Below, piece after piece: positions 36,900-50,342 of a DNA stretch of 64,000 nt. The notes beneath the pieces are model-generated. The model saw nothing but the letters and a program-made list of their open reading frames with translations, did not search any database and was not told where the DNA came from. The translations under genes were made by a program, and so were the position numbers. The stretch lies in the NCBI GenBank assembly GCA_030407085.1, contig CM059584.1:144884001-144948000 (forward strand), read 5' to 3'. The DNA is from Trichopria drosophilae (lineage: Eukaryota; Arthropoda; Insecta; Hymenoptera; Diapriidae). Each line of letters opens with the position of its first letter. Position 1 is the first letter of the stretch.

Positions 36900-39650
36900 T
36901 CAGTACAGTACATTGCGTCATGAAATCTGCATCAAATCATGAGCAACATCAGTTGTGAGAAACAAGACCGTATCGGACGCAGCACGATGTCCCTCTAGCG
37001 TTAAATTAGAGATGCTCGCGCTTCAAAATTAATAGCATTTGACATATTTATGCTCAACTGTTAAAATTTCGGAAATTTCTATATTTTTAATTTGTGATAG
37101 ATTTAGAAATAGATAATTTAGAAATCAGCAAAATAACATAATTAATTTAAAATAACAAGTGGATGTTTCATTATTTTATTCTTTGATCTGGATAGCAAAG
37201 TTCTTCTAGCGTTGCCTAATTTTCTATTGGTCCATCCTTTCATAAAAAACCTTGTTTCACTTCCGAATGAAAACAAATCCAACTACAGAAGCACTCCATT
37301 ATTCTTATGTACCATTAAAATGTCCAAAATGACATTTAAAAACTCCGAAAAATTTAGAAATTATTTTAAAAAAACTGGTATTTTTCAAGTAAGAAATTTC
37401 TGTATTGAAGTATTTTATTGAGATTGATAAGAGACTAGCCCCAAATAAATGACAACAAAATAGTTTTTAGTGTACTATAAAAAGTATAAAAGGTAAACAA
37501 CTAACAGTTTTATTTTAGTTTCTTATTATGTCAGACGAATACTTAGTGCATAAAAATACCAAATCAGTAAAATAAATAAGGAAACGGAGATGAAGCAGAA
37601 AAATTGTCGCTAAAGGTGGAATGAACGTATTCTAGCATTGCGTTAGGAGTGTTACTTGGTGTTAATTTTGAGTTAAACACGACAACCGGACAGTGACGCA
37701 TTGTTAGTACACCAGTGCGTAAATGCCTTTAAAAGTTTACGGATTTTAGCCACGTGACTTCTTTTATAACCAAGTTCTCAAGTAAACATGGTCGATAGGC
37801 ATTCCGCTTTACTCTTTGTGTAATTCTTTTTATCATTAGCAAAGCTCTCATTTAATGTTTTACAAATTGATACTACTTTAGTAAAAATAATGTTTCTAAC
37901 ATTTTGTAGTTCACACAATAGTTTAAGAATATTTTTAACATATTTTTCAACGTATGTTTCAACATTGTAACTAGATAGTTTAATTTTCCAAATATATCAA
38001 AAAGCTTTGAGAAAAGAAAAAGTTACAAACAACGATCATTTTTAACCAATTTAATTTAGATTAATGGCATAAAATATTGTTTCTTGCTATCGTTACAAGT
38101 TAATAATATTCATTAATCACGATACCACTTGTAGACCTGTAGAAGAGTTGCTTCATTTTTATTCAAAAGGAATTTAGAGAGTATTGGCGAACAAAAGGAG
38201 AGAAAATTATGGAATAATAGAGAAATACTTTTTCCCAGTGTTTACAAGTGGGTATCTTCTCTATGTTCATAGATAATATAGAAAGATGATGTCGGCATTT
38301 TTTAACAAGGTTTTCCTCTTAACGAGAATGTCTCAATATTACAATGATGACAAATGCAATTTAAACATGTCATGATATGACACATCAATTATATGGACTA
38401 TTAGTTTCTTGACATTTAGATTACAATAACAGGTTTTTTAATAGTATTAACACAATCATTTTGTTCCTGTAAGTAATTAAATCTAGTTAATTTGGCAGAA
38501 TATTAATGTATCTTAAAATGTAAGCAGTAGAAATGACTTTCGGTGAATAATTTAACTGCATTTCTGTTATTATACCACTTGCAGATTATAGTTCATTTGA
38601 CTGCGACAGTAGTTTCTTAGTAGATTCGACTAGTTTTTCTCACAGTTTATGGAAACAAAAAAAATTGGTTTTTGTTCCAACTAAAAAATTATTCAGCACT
38701 TTCGTGTTTGGTGACCAAAGAATTCCAAACAAGTTATCCGAACTAAATGAGACTGAAACATCTATTAAAAATTAGGTTTCCACTTGGCAATTACCATTTA
38801 CCTATGTTAATATTTATTTTCAGTGAACTAGAGACACGTGATCAAGAGTTCATGCTAATTAAGAATCGCAAATATTAAATTGCAAGAATAAAAGAACCAG
38901 AGTAATAGCAGCATCTCATTTACATATGTTCATTCCCGAGAAGGTCACTATTTTCTATACGGTAATATTTAATTTCAACAATTAATTCGGCAAGAGGATT
39001 ATAATAATATATTTAACAGTTTAAAAATAATGCAAGGATACTATTTTTGCCTTTTCTGTTAGTAAAGCTATTAAGTAAAATTCATAAAAAATACCCACTA
39101 TTAAATTGAAGAAGTTGAACGTCGAAGACCTCCAAATTCGGGTCCTAATCTAATTTACATGATTCTAAAGAAGATGTAAACATAGACATAAACCGTAGGT
39201 AGTCTTGACTTGTATTCGAGTTTTGCCCAGTATTAGACACACCCATAAGGTTTGAAAGTGATCATGATCGATCCTTTCTAGAATTAAAATATATAAAAAT
39301 ACACGACCTTCTCACAAGACACGCAACCTGTAAGATCCTAGACATTCTGTCGCCAAGCCAAATACGAGTTTATTATCAATTTTGAAGACTGGCATTTTCC
39401 TGGTTCTTCTGCTACATCTAAATGTTTTACTTTCCCTTTCTCTCCTTTAAAAAAAATGATATATGTAAAAACAAGTGTATTATTCCAAGATATTTTTAAT
39501 ATCGATGTCACGACAAATGCCTTGGCGAAAGTCGTGTACTGAGTCTATCAGATACTAAAAATATTTAAAATAATATTGAAACATTTTCGTAATTTTCTTG
39601 ATGCAATCCCGAGAATAAAGTTTTATTAGACCAGAATCTTAACATTTTTT
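36900..39650. other. AT-rich spacer without identified features
   Basis: No coding exon, inverted-repeat pair or tandem array was recognised. The open frames present are short and compositionally random. Confidence 0.4.
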
Positions 39651-39657
39651 TGAATTG

Positions 39658-39852
39658 TTAATTTCTTTCATTTACATCCTGTACTATCCAGTTCACATTC
39701 GAGTTACTTTTAATTGATTGGATTGATGCACCATATTTTGAGAATCCATCCCCACCATCAATGCCAAGTTTCAAATGCACTTGTAATATTGGGCGTTTTT
39801 CTTTTACATGTTTAATTACACCATCTAAATACTTGCTGTACCTATGTAACAT
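39658..39852 (-). pseudogene. Fragment resembling an insect transposon-associated protein
   Basis: A 64-codon minus-strand frame contains ILQVHLKLGIDGGDGFSKYG. The pattern LK(L/I).(I/L)DGG.GF.K is one I associate with repetitive, probably transposon-derived uncharacterised proteins in insect genomes. The frame is short, begins at a chance ATG and stops within the conserved block, so it is at most a decayed remnant. The function of the parent protein is unknown to me. Confidence 0.3.
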
Positions 39853-40424
39853 ATTGGGCTGCGTTCCCTAAGTTGTATTAGCTTTAGTGTTCTTAAAATT
39901 AAATGATTTTTCTTAAAAAAAAATAATCTAAACAGCAAATATTGACCGAGAGGTTTTCTTTTGAATTATGTTTTGTTATATTTCTTTTGCCAATTCCTGT
40001 ACGGATTATCGAAGCTATTCCAAGGGTTGAATTTTAACTGCTAAATGTTGTTCGAATCATCTGCATGTCATTCGAAGAGATAGATTACGTATTCTGCACA
40101 AGTTCTTTTTTTTTAAAGATATTTAAAAGCTATGCAGCAGGTAAATCGCGTTTTTACATTGGAAAACCATTTTTGCACGAAATTGTTTTTTTTTTTACAG
40201 AAAAAGAACAGTTTATCTGACTACTGCAAGATAGATTAGAAACATGATTTTACTACAAAAAAAAACGAGAAATGTCAATATAAGGAAAGAATAATGTCAA
40301 TATCAGGTTTGAAGTACTGAATTATCAGAAGAATATAAAACTTTAATTATATAATTATTCGTTACGTAATTCAATTCAAACAAATTATTTTCAAATTAAG
40401 CAAACAAATTTATTATCAGGATAC

Positions 40425-40657
40425 ATACATACATACAAATGCATTCATCAACGTCTGAACCCACACAGCACACTGTCCTGGGGACGTCCTCAGGAGCTCC
40501 TCAGGACGTCCAAATGTCTGCTTTTATCGTCCTATTAACGTCCTCAAGGCGTCCTGTGTCCTCAGGATGTCCTGTGGACGTTAACAGGATGGTAAAAGCG
40601 AACATTTGGACGTCCTGAGGAGCTCCTGAGGACCACCCCAGGACAGTGTGCTGTGTG
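40425..40657. mobile_element. Fold-back element with GGACGTCC palindromes
   Basis: The element at 40,462-40,657 (196 bp) has arms CACACAGCACACTGTCCTGG, then GGACGTCCTCAGGAGCTCCT, then CAGGACGTCCAAATGT, matched by the right arm with only two mismatches over 56 bp. Each arm itself contains nested palindromes (GGACGTCC, GGAGCTCC), and the centre carries another ggacgtt/aacgtcc pair. A (taca)n run lies just to the left at 40,425-40,437. No target-site duplication or coding sequence is seen. Confidence 0.75.
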
Positions 40658-40659
40658 AG

Positions 40660-42590
40660 AAGAGGATTAACATCAATTGCGAAATTAAAAACACATTAAA
40701 GCCATCTTCATCCAAATTTCCCAAAAAATTTAATTTCTTTTTTTAATAACACCAAAAAATGCCAATACTAATATATTGCTTAATTTATTAAAAACGGTCT
40801 AATCTGTCAGAATGTATTATCATTATCTCATGTGATTCTACCAAATTTAATGTGGTCAAATTAGATGTAGTAAGCTCTTCCGTAATGTAACGGAAGTACA
40901 CTGGTAGAAATCTATGTAGTTTTTTGTTAGACTGCCCAACATGGGCAAAATATAAACTGGATTGAAACTAGCCAAAAACCAAATTAATTTTCTACTGGGG
41001 TAAAGTTTCAAAATTTTCCAAAATAAGGATATATTTAATAGATTATTTAATGCTCCCAAATATCTAGCTTTATTTTTACCGTAAACATCGTAATTTCATT
41101 ATCATCGGCTAATCAAATGTCGTATGATTTGTAATATTTAAATATTGGAAATTTCACTAACCATCCAAAACTTTCTGTCAACGTCAATTATTAACCTAAA
41201 CCTGCAATAAAGTTGTCTATTAAGTTTTTCTTATTGACTTCATACATGCAATGATGATCATCGAGAATTACATCTATTTTGTAGTCAATAGTACAAAAAT
41301 ATTAATTTCTGTCATACTGTAAACGGTATGCGATTTCAACAATTCGTGTGCATGCTTATTCAATCAGTGGAGTATCATTGTACTTATTTGAGAAGTGATA
41401 TTATTTTTCTTATATCAGAAACAATTGAATTTTCAGTCGGTGGTGTGAATCGATGATTGTTTCTAAAAAATATTTTATTTGCATATTATTTTCTGTAATT
41501 GGGATCACTTTTTATGTATGAATTTCGTTGGTTGTAGAATGTTTTATTACAGAAAATCAAGAATAACTTTTAAAAAAATACTTAAAAATGTTTTACTTTT
41601 TTACTTTATTTTGAAAAATGTTCGGTAAATAATGTTTTTTTGCCATTTTTTCCACGTAAATTGATAGACTTCACTTGAAAATAAAAGGACAGATTGTTTA
41701 AAAAATTAAAGGAAAATCTTTTTACTGGAAATTTGCCGGATCAAAGTATTAATATTGTGATTTCTTGAATCTTCTATTTAAAACCAATTTCTTCGTGTAT
41801 TCTTAAAAGTGAACCCATGAAAAAAGTGCCAAAGAAGCTATATTTAGAATAGGATTCCCAATTTTGTCTTTCTCCACCCGATAAGAATCACATAATATCC
41901 ACTTAATAAAATGGTAGATAGCACATATTTCAAATTTGCAAATGCACAAAATCAACATACGAAGTCGTGTTTCGCAAACCCTGTAACCTTCTAAAATACT
42001 ATTCTAACATTAGAAAAATGAAAAAAATATGAGTTCAATCTGAATATTTTTGATTAGTATCGTGAATATTTTCTGGTCAATTTTGGAGTAATAGCAAAAT
42101 GTTTTCCCGACGGTGAAAAAGAGAAAGATAATAAAAAACCAGTACGTTTTCCTCATTTTTTAAAAATATATGTTAGGCGTCATAATCTAATTTTATATTT
42201 TCTTTATTTTTAATTATATATTAATATAGTCATCAACCAAAGTCAACGGCTAAAATATAATTACCTGGATATGTGGTAGACTCAAATGAAAATCGAACTG
42301 CAAGTTTAACACATCATAAAATGTTGTCTGAAAACTACCAAGTAACTCGAATTACCTACATTTATTCAAATTTGGTAAGCAAATCCCTCTAAATTATAAC
42401 ATCAACTATAAAAACCTATTCATTCATTTGACTCGATTCCATAAAACATCAATTAATTTCAAGTCGACAACTCCATCAGGTCACGTTTCCGGATTCGTCG
42501 TACTCATCCTAGTTAAAGATAAATGATAAATGTATACCATTTATAATTCCTTATGTATAGACAGTAAAAATGAAAGTAAAATGAATGTTA
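40660..42590. other. AT-rich spacer without identified features
   Basis: Nothing beyond short chance frames is seen. Confidence 0.4.
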
Positions 42591-42659
42591 TCAACCCACT
42601 AACGAACGGTATTGAAAAAAACCGTTGCCGTCGGAAATTGATGAAACCAAAACAACTCC

Positions 42660-43386
42660 AACCTTGTTCATGTGTCGTGAAAAAATAAAATTTTCAGGTG
42701 ATGGTAAAGTTGAAAAGAGATAGAAGAACATCCAGAACGAAAGGGAAGCTTTTCCCCCACCAGACAAGAGGTGGTCCACGGAACCGCCTCCGTGATCTTC
42801 CATCTCGTATAGGCACGTGTGCGTATTCCCGTCTTCAGCCTCTCCTGTCCCCGTGTGTTCCTCAGTTCGCCAGTCGATTCTGACACGCTTTCGTACTCCC
42901 GACCGTCTGCGATTGTCGCAAAAATTAGCCAAAATCACGGGTGGTAAAAAAGTAACGATCATTGTTCTCCGAAGACCCAGAGCTCTCGATCATAATTTTA
43001 CTGATCGAGGTAAAAAAATCAAAGATGGCATACGAGAATGATGTTAAAGGCAGTTATAAGATTGATAAGCACGCGAAGTGGTAATAAATTCTGGGCTATT
43101 AACTAAGCGACGCGAGATAAGCGAGTCACTTTATGGGGACCCGATGAACCTCGACTTTTCAGCGGAAAAAGGAAGAGGGATCACTAGTGTCAAGTGGCCG
43201 ACAGATATTTTTTTACGTTTCCTCTCGCGCTGTCTAAACGATGCAATTAGATCTCTAATTGATTCTATCCGATTTTTTTTTATTAAACGGTTGGAGCTTG
43301 CGCAAAAGTTCATCGGACACGTGGGTGAAGACTACATTGTCTAATTTCCCTGAAGTCATTTGATAAGGAGGAAAGTTCTTGGAAAT
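42660..43386 (+). promoter_or_regulatory. Putative promoter / 5' UTR region of the 43.39-kb exon
   Basis: G+C rises in two blocks (about 42,740-42,920 and 43,090-43,330), with CpGs, directly upstream of the plus-strand candidate coding exon. Overlapping frames of 60-123 codons on both strands have no recognised domain and are interrupted before the ATG at 43,387, consistent with untranslated sequence. No clear TATA or initiator could be fixed. Confidence 0.3.
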
Positions 43387-43480
43387 ATGGAGGCCGGAAA
43401 TCCGACAGTCAAAACAAAAGCTGGAACTTCCGGTTGTGAGCAAAATTCCCTGGATGATGCAGTTGGAAAGTTATTGCAAG
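43387..43480 (+). CDS. Candidate first coding exon, SoxE-like N-terminus (partial)
   Basis: From ATG (aaatATGGAG) the exon encodes 31 residues plus one base: MEAGNPTVKTKAG, then TSGCEQNSLDDAVGKLLQ(G). It ends at AAG/GTAAAT, a good donor, phase 1. The terminal string LDDAVGKLLQG resembles the beginning of the SoxE dimerisation region (I..AV..VL.GYDW), in which case the next exon should begin with the YDWTLV-type segment. No such exon is found by eye downstream, so the intron would have to be long. An in-frame ATG 27 bases upstream (MIRRKVLGN) also exists. The open frame ends in the intron at 43,560. With so few residues the family call is weak; the existence of an exon is somewhat better supported by the Kozak context, donor and upstream CpG-rich DNA. 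Confidence 0.35.
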
Positions 43481-45600
43481 GTAAATTTCTGTTTTCACTG
43501 TCACATTGCATAGAAGCTCAGCAAATCAAGTGTAATTTATTGGTTACAATAAATGACTAAAACCTGTGTGTAATCTTTTGCTAAGAGAAGATATAGTGAT
43601 AATAATCTAACCATATATTCGTGGTCCAGTATAGTTATAGTGAGCATACTACTTCTGATAACTATATTCCTTTCAGTCTTTTGGTATTGATGTTACGATA
43701 TTTAGTTGCTTTATTTAATTTCTGACTTCGAGTAGAACTATAATTATTGACATTTAGCATTTGACATCATGTTTAGGTCGAAATATTTTCATTTGAAAAC
43801 TTTAGTGTCTATAGTTCTTTTGTAATCAAACTTACTACACTGTGAACAATATTTTGAATATGTTTCTGTGATAAAAAAAAAAACTGCAAAATAAAAGGTA
43901 ATGCTTAATTTACAATTGAACTTAGTTGACTACAAAAATATTGTACAAATTGTTGAAATAATCGTTTGATACGCTTCAATAAGATTATAGGGATAATTAT
44001 TTTGTAATGGCACTCACTACACTAAGCAGAGTATTTTAATTGTTAATTTCTTCGATAAGTTTAAAAAAATGTCTCACAAAACTTCAATAAAAGTTGAAGA
44101 ATTAAGTGTAACTTTGTAATTAAATTTATCAAAGTAAGTAGAAAATAATACAACTCTTTGTATTTCAAAACACCTTTCAAAACGGACCAAAAAATGTCAA
44201 CTGCAATTATGGATAGAATTTATGCATTTTATACTTTAAAGATCTTAAATACTTTAATTTGTTTTATATATTTTGCCTTCATGGAGTTTTTAAAATTATT
44301 TTGTTCATTTTCAATCGACAAAATTATTTCAAAATATATTTATTTCAACTTTTAAATCAAATGCGCAGAGCACAGAGGAAAAAGAAATGAAAAACTGAAA
44401 TAGTTAGAAATACTAACTAGATAGTCGGGTAAGACACAGTCATCGTATTTTAGTTAATATTACTAACTACATAGTGACCTCTGTATTGTGTTGCTTTAAA
44501 TCCGAAAAATGTTACCAAACAAGGCAGTAAAGTACTGGCACATGCGGGTTTTAAAATTCCTTTGTAAGGAAGTAAATTTTACACGAATAAAATCGAAATT
44601 ACCCTATGTATTAACAACCTTTGATAAAAGAAACCCAGTTTCAAAAATTACAAGGAATTTACTACAATAAATTTACTGAAAAATTGACTTGAACCGTTGT
44701 ATAATTTTCGATCCCGACGATATCAAAAAGGGAAACAAAATCACGAAAACATGATAACAAAGTAAGAGGACCATGGTGATGGATTATATATATACTCATC
44801 ACACAAGAATAATTATAATCGAACATATTTATGTAAATACATATTTACGCGGCTTAAATTTAAAAAAAAGTTTATTTATATATCTTGTATAAATTACTTG
44901 CGGATGGATACGCCATCTATTATGGACCGAGTAAAATAATTCCCACAAATATTTGAAATTCGTTGTTGACGTATGGTCAAATCTACGAAATTTTTAATAT
45001 TTTACTTCATAAAAAAATGAATTAAAATTTTAAATACAAACAATTCAAACTTATTTTTGTTATATCCTTAAAAAACTACGAAAAATGCTGTGCCCCTAAT
45101 TTTTTCCATACTTGTACTTTAAAATGTAATGATATGAAATTATTTAACAATCTAAGATCCTTTAGATCTTTGATCTTTTGTTTTAATGGAAAGAATATCA
45201 TGTCTTCACATTTACAATTTCACTTCCTGAATAGTATAAGGAAGAAGTAAAAAGAGTGCACAAAGAATTGTTATGATTATTATTTGCTGAAAAACGGTAG
45301 ACACAAAATTGAAAGGTAACAAATTTTATGTTAAGTGAATTTTATTTTGACTTTAAATGATTTATAAGTAATAATATTTTATTCTATTTTTATACTGAAT
45401 ATTTCGTATGAAAGGTTTTAAACTGCCCAACCTCAGAAAAGTTCAAAGTGTGAGACATGCTGAGACATGTATTTCTAGATTTGTTTGCAAAATTGCATGA
45501 ATCGAATCAAAACCAGAATTTTTGAAAAGCTACATAGCGTAATAAAGAAATTTCATTAGTCTAAGATAATTGGAATTTATCACTGGTTAGTAGTTTAATA
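43481..45600. other. AT-rich DNA, possible intron
   Basis: If the exon at 43,387-43,480 is real, this is its downstream intron. No acceptor-plus-exon with a Sox-like continuation was found, and no other feature was recognised. Confidence 0.3.
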
Positions 45601-45652
45601 ACAGGTTGAACAACGGGGGGAATTTAATAGCAAATTTCTCTGTTAATTTCTT

Positions 45653-45690
45653 AGCTACGTTTCGACGAGCTACGTCATCATCATCAGGCT
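45653..45690 (-). ncRNA. Hammerhead-ribozyme-like motif (Penelope type)
   Basis: Minus strand order: AGC (45,690-45,688), CTGATGA (45,687-45,681), TGAT, GACG-loop TAGCT-CGTC (stem II, 45,676-45,664), GAAACGTA (45,663-45,656) and GCT (45,655-45,653). AGC pairs with GCT as stem I, the self-complementary ACGU again supplies a minimal stem III, and H17 is A. The four extra bases between the core and stem II look like an expansion of the (TGA) run and could impair cleavage. Such motifs are known in the pseudo-LTRs of Penelope-like elements. No PLE reverse transcriptase is seen nearby. Confidence 0.5.
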
Positions 45691-48600
45691 GTAATAATTT
45701 TTATTCATAAATTTACTTTAAAAAAAAATATTTGTATATCAATATACAATACTCATAACATAAAATAGATATTTTTATATACATTAAATTTTGAGAATTA
45801 AGGCCATGCACAACGGGTGCCCATTGTCAAGTAAATTTTGTCACTAGCATTTAAATCGGTTTGTTATGAATGTTTTGACAACAGCATATAAGGATACACA
45901 AGCCACGTTGCGGTAATAAATTAATTGAAATGAAATTGTAACAGTAGGAAGTGAAGCTCTAGTGAACAAATCCATCTCAAGTCTTTCAAAATTTTATTTT
46001 CGAGTCTGCTTTAAAATTTTGAAAAACTTGACGGCCATTTTTTGAAAAATCGAAAAACTCAAATTTTCCAAAAAACATGAGAAAAGGCTACATAAGACAA
46101 AAAGAGATAAGAAAATATTTATATTTGATGAATTGGCAACCCTTTGAATATAATGTATATGATTATCTTTTGTGGAAACACTATTTTGACCCCAACAAAT
46201 AAATTAGTAAATAAAAAAAAAAAACAATTTTTCACTAACTATCGAAATTTGAAAAACCTGCCTTACTACTTTTGAAGTTAAGATAATTTTTTAATTGTAA
46301 CATTTACTGATAACGAAACAAAACTTCTAACCTTTTCAGACGTGTTGATGGACGAAAGATGTATTAGATTGTTTAGAGCTGATGCAATAACTGAAACCAT
46401 TTAAAATTAGTAATTAAATAGCGCCTGAATGTTTTGCACGTTTCATTACTGTGCTCTCTCTAATTACACCTAAACTACAAAGTATCTAATAGGTGCAGGA
46501 GGATTCTATTGTTTTATCTTACGGCCAGGAGTAATGAAACCATAGAATCGAAGACAGTTTAAATTTACGTTTTTGCCTTACCTAATACTAATATGTTCCT
46601 TTATTGATGTGAAGATTTATCTTTACTAGAAGTGGCTCAGATTGCCATAGCTGCAAACTCCTTCTACTTTCATACATTTGGGCTCAATGGCATATTTTGA
46701 ACCGATAAAGTCATTTTGTCTTCTGAGCTGGAGACCATGAAGCCGACGATTATAAGACAGGAATTGTATTGCCTCAACATCTTTGGACACATTAATCCCT
46801 ATTCTCTCCTAGAAAACATGTTAACCAGGTAGTTCAGCAGTACCTTGGTCTTGTTTACTACACTGATGCAGTGTTCCATTACTTTTAGGTAGGGTTCTTA
46901 GGTTTGATTATGCGTTCCTCGCGAGAATTGATACACACGGAGTTATTCTCAACAACGCGTTTTTTCCTAAATTGTATATAGAGTCGGTGAACAATAACGG
47001 ATAAAGCGGTGACATGATGGGATGAAACAATGAAAAACAATGAGATATCAATGGAAACAACGGTGTAATAAAAAAATGCAAATAGGAAAGCCCGCTAAGT
47101 AAAGGAAAACCATCATGCACATTCGTATATTTTTTCTCATTATAATATAACTTTCGAAATGACTTCAACGGGTTTGTACGGAAGAGTAAGGTTCAGAAGC
47201 TTTCATACGTTTGATAATAAGAATTCGAAAACATTTTGTGAGGGAATTTCACGGAAAGATCGAAAAATTGATTACTTAGGTATCAAATCGACAATACTTA
47301 AGCTTTCCTTTATCCCACCTTTCATCCCATTCCTATCAACCATTACAATATTTTCCAACTCTTTGCTAACTATTTTTTCTGTGTAGCAGAATCAACAACA
47401 TACAAGATTTTAGTTTATATTTGAGGTTATGTACGAATGAATCAAGTACAAGCATATAGTAAATGAAAGAATTGATTGTTTCCTTTCCTGTAGAAATAGT
47501 TAATTTAACTACTTTTTGCATTAAAGCGGTTTACTATTATAAATTGATTTCATTAGTTATTTTCTTTTTCTATGTCTATACCACGTTTTTTTTATTAAAA
47601 TTTTTCGTCGTTTGACCTCTTTTTACAATGTTAGATTTTCATGAATATTAGGTAACAACGTGATAGAATATTTTTTTAGAAAATATGATAGTGACTGAAA
47701 CAAACCTCATAATGTTGACAGTTTTGTGATTGGTTGAGTTATTTTATTGGATGCCATTAAGTAACCATTAAATGAGACTGAATAATTATTTTCCACCAGA
47801 TGTTTTTAAAAACATAGTTAACTATTACTAGGTTTTTCTAATGAAAATTTTGAATAGAAATCGTAACCGTTGTATCGACTAAATTGCATACCATGACAAT
47901 TTTTTGTGAAAAAAGATGAGATTGAAAGCAATCAAATTTTAATTTACTATTGTCAATTACTAATTATTAGATCTAATAGGATATAGATAAATAATAATAA
48001 TTTACTAATGATTAGATCTAAAAAGTTAATTTTATCATTGCTTTACAATTCATTCTTTGGCTACGTCAACTTTATCAGGAATTATATTAGATTTTAATGT
48101 ATAATGTGCTTGAAATTAAGATAAAAAATTGTTTTGTAAGACCGACATCCAACTTCTGTGTAAATTCTTTTTGCTTGGCCTATGAAATTATTTCAACGAG
48201 AAACGGATAGTACCCAGAAAGGCTTATGATACAAGTTTTTAAACATAATAAAATTGATTGGTACTCCTCTACTTATTTTGTAATAAAAATGGTCATTCAT
48301 TGTTTTCAAGTTCATATATTTCTGCAAATATGTGAAAAAGATGAACGGTGCTGAAAGAGGGGCAAAATTGTCCAGAAGGGAAAAAAAGAAAAAAATAGTT
48401 TTCAGTAGTTTGAAACCTACTGGAACCGAACATGATAGTTAGAATGTTGAAAACGCAATGGAAAAGGATGAAAAACTTCCCCAGAGTCATCCATTCCAAT
48501 AATTTACAAAAATTAGAATGCCAGTCAAGTGACATGTAAAAAGTAGATAAAAAATTGATTGAAAATTGTCACTCGGACAAGATTTTGAAAAATTCTAGCG

Positions 48601-50160
48601 CCAGAAAATAATTAAAAATAAATACAGAAGTTAAGGTTTGACGTGACAAGTTCTCCAACATGAATTTCGATTCATAATTTCCACGTTTATTTTTAAACAA
48701 TTTGCAAGAGTAGAATTTAGCAAAAATCTCTCAGTCAATAGCTAACAAAATAAAAAGTAAATTCGATCAAAATTGTTTAAAAAATGTTTCGAAATAGATA
48801 TCATAAAAGATGATAAAGAAGATCCCAAAATCCAACATCGATTACGATGTCGGATCCGACGACGTTTTTTTTCAATAGGGAAAATGATAAATTTTCTTTC
48901 TTCATATGTAACATTTCCTGAATTTATAGTACATTTTTCTTGGTTTGATGTAGATACTAAAATCCTCCTTTAAAGAAGAGTATATTATACATTATTATGC
49001 AGCAATAGTTCCAACTTTTAATGTAAAAAACTTTTTCTGTACTAAAGCCGTAAAATCCGATTTTACGGCCTACTTTTAGTCCATATAGAAAAAACAAATA
49101 AAAGTCTGTCCGAAAAATTACCATCTGGAATAGTAAAATTTCCAACCATTTTTCCCCGTGTAAAAAGAGCAAACGACTCAAACAGTAAAAAAAGAGAATT
49201 CACAAAAATAAATTTCGCCGGTTACAATGGAATCATTTAACAGTAAAAAATATCGATTTATGCGAATTATCGCCAAATTATGATCCAATTTGTTTGACAT
49301 TTGGTATACATTCATAAAAAAAGCGAAAAAGCGCCTAACAATCGACTTTGGACTTGAAGATATATCTTTATCGTTTCTGTTCAATTCACATTTTATAGGT
49401 TAGGAAGTATCGTTAACCTCGGTTCTAAAGTGCACTGCTGATAAGATAGGAATTTACGCTAAAAATCGATAATTAAAAATGTAGGAATCAGTTGGTCAAA
49501 ATTGGAGCTCCATAAGGTTAATTCTAATTACTGTATACAACCAATTAACGAACGACAAAGACATTAATTAGGCATTTGGAAATAGGTCATTTATTATTTT
49601 ATTTCCAATAACCCTTAATTTTTAATTAATTGCTTTGGCATTCTGTAAGAGTCCGTATATAGACAGTAGAATTATTGCCATTACAGTGCCCGAATTTTGA
49701 AAGATTGATTCCGACATTTTTAATTTACGTTTTTAGAGTAAATTTAAATTTTATCGACAGGTTTAGAACCCCTAAGGACAAGTGTGTCCATAAGATATTG
49801 GATATGTGACGGCATAGAAAGAAACCATTAATTTGGATTCTAATATAAATAAAAAAGCAAAATAGATTCGAGTACTCCTATTTCCTCTTCTTCTTATGCT
49901 AAAACAAATAATTAAATGATTAAATAGAAATAAAACATAACCACTGGACTAAAGATTTAGTTTTCTTCAGGCTGATTTTCCAATTTACCAAAAATGATAC
50001 AAAAAACAGAAAGATTAAAACCTCTACGTCAAATAACAGAAATGACAACCGTTTTTATCGTTGAACTATAGGCAGGGCCAGAGTGATGTATTATGAATAA
50101 GATACGACAAGATAAATTGAAAATATAAGAGAAATATTTCAAGTTCAAAATACTAATATA
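45691..50160. other. AT-rich spacer without identified genes
   Basis: Frames of 60-86 codons lack recognisable motifs. A 23-bp near-palindrome gccgtaaaatccgattttacggc at 49,047-49,069 recalls the TGCGTAAAAT family (seen as ccgtaaaatc/cgattttacgg). Confidence 0.4.
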
Positions 50161-50342
50161 AGAAGCATTGGGGAAAGACTGTGACTTTTGCATCTATGAC
50201 GTTGAGCAAGTTAGAGCTTCTATAACTTCTTGCGACGTTGGAAGATCATTTATGGCCTATAAAATAATCTTTAATGATAAAAGTCGTCGATTTACCTCAG
50301 AAAATCTGCCCGAAAATATTGTAATTGATTGTTATCTGAATT

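Noticed and set aside
49941..49975. Hammerhead-like string on the minus strand (CTGAAGA, then ACTAAA/TTTAGT stem)
   Set aside because: The GAAA half of the core is absent (CCAGTGG instead), so it is not supported as a ribozyme; could be a very decayed relic.
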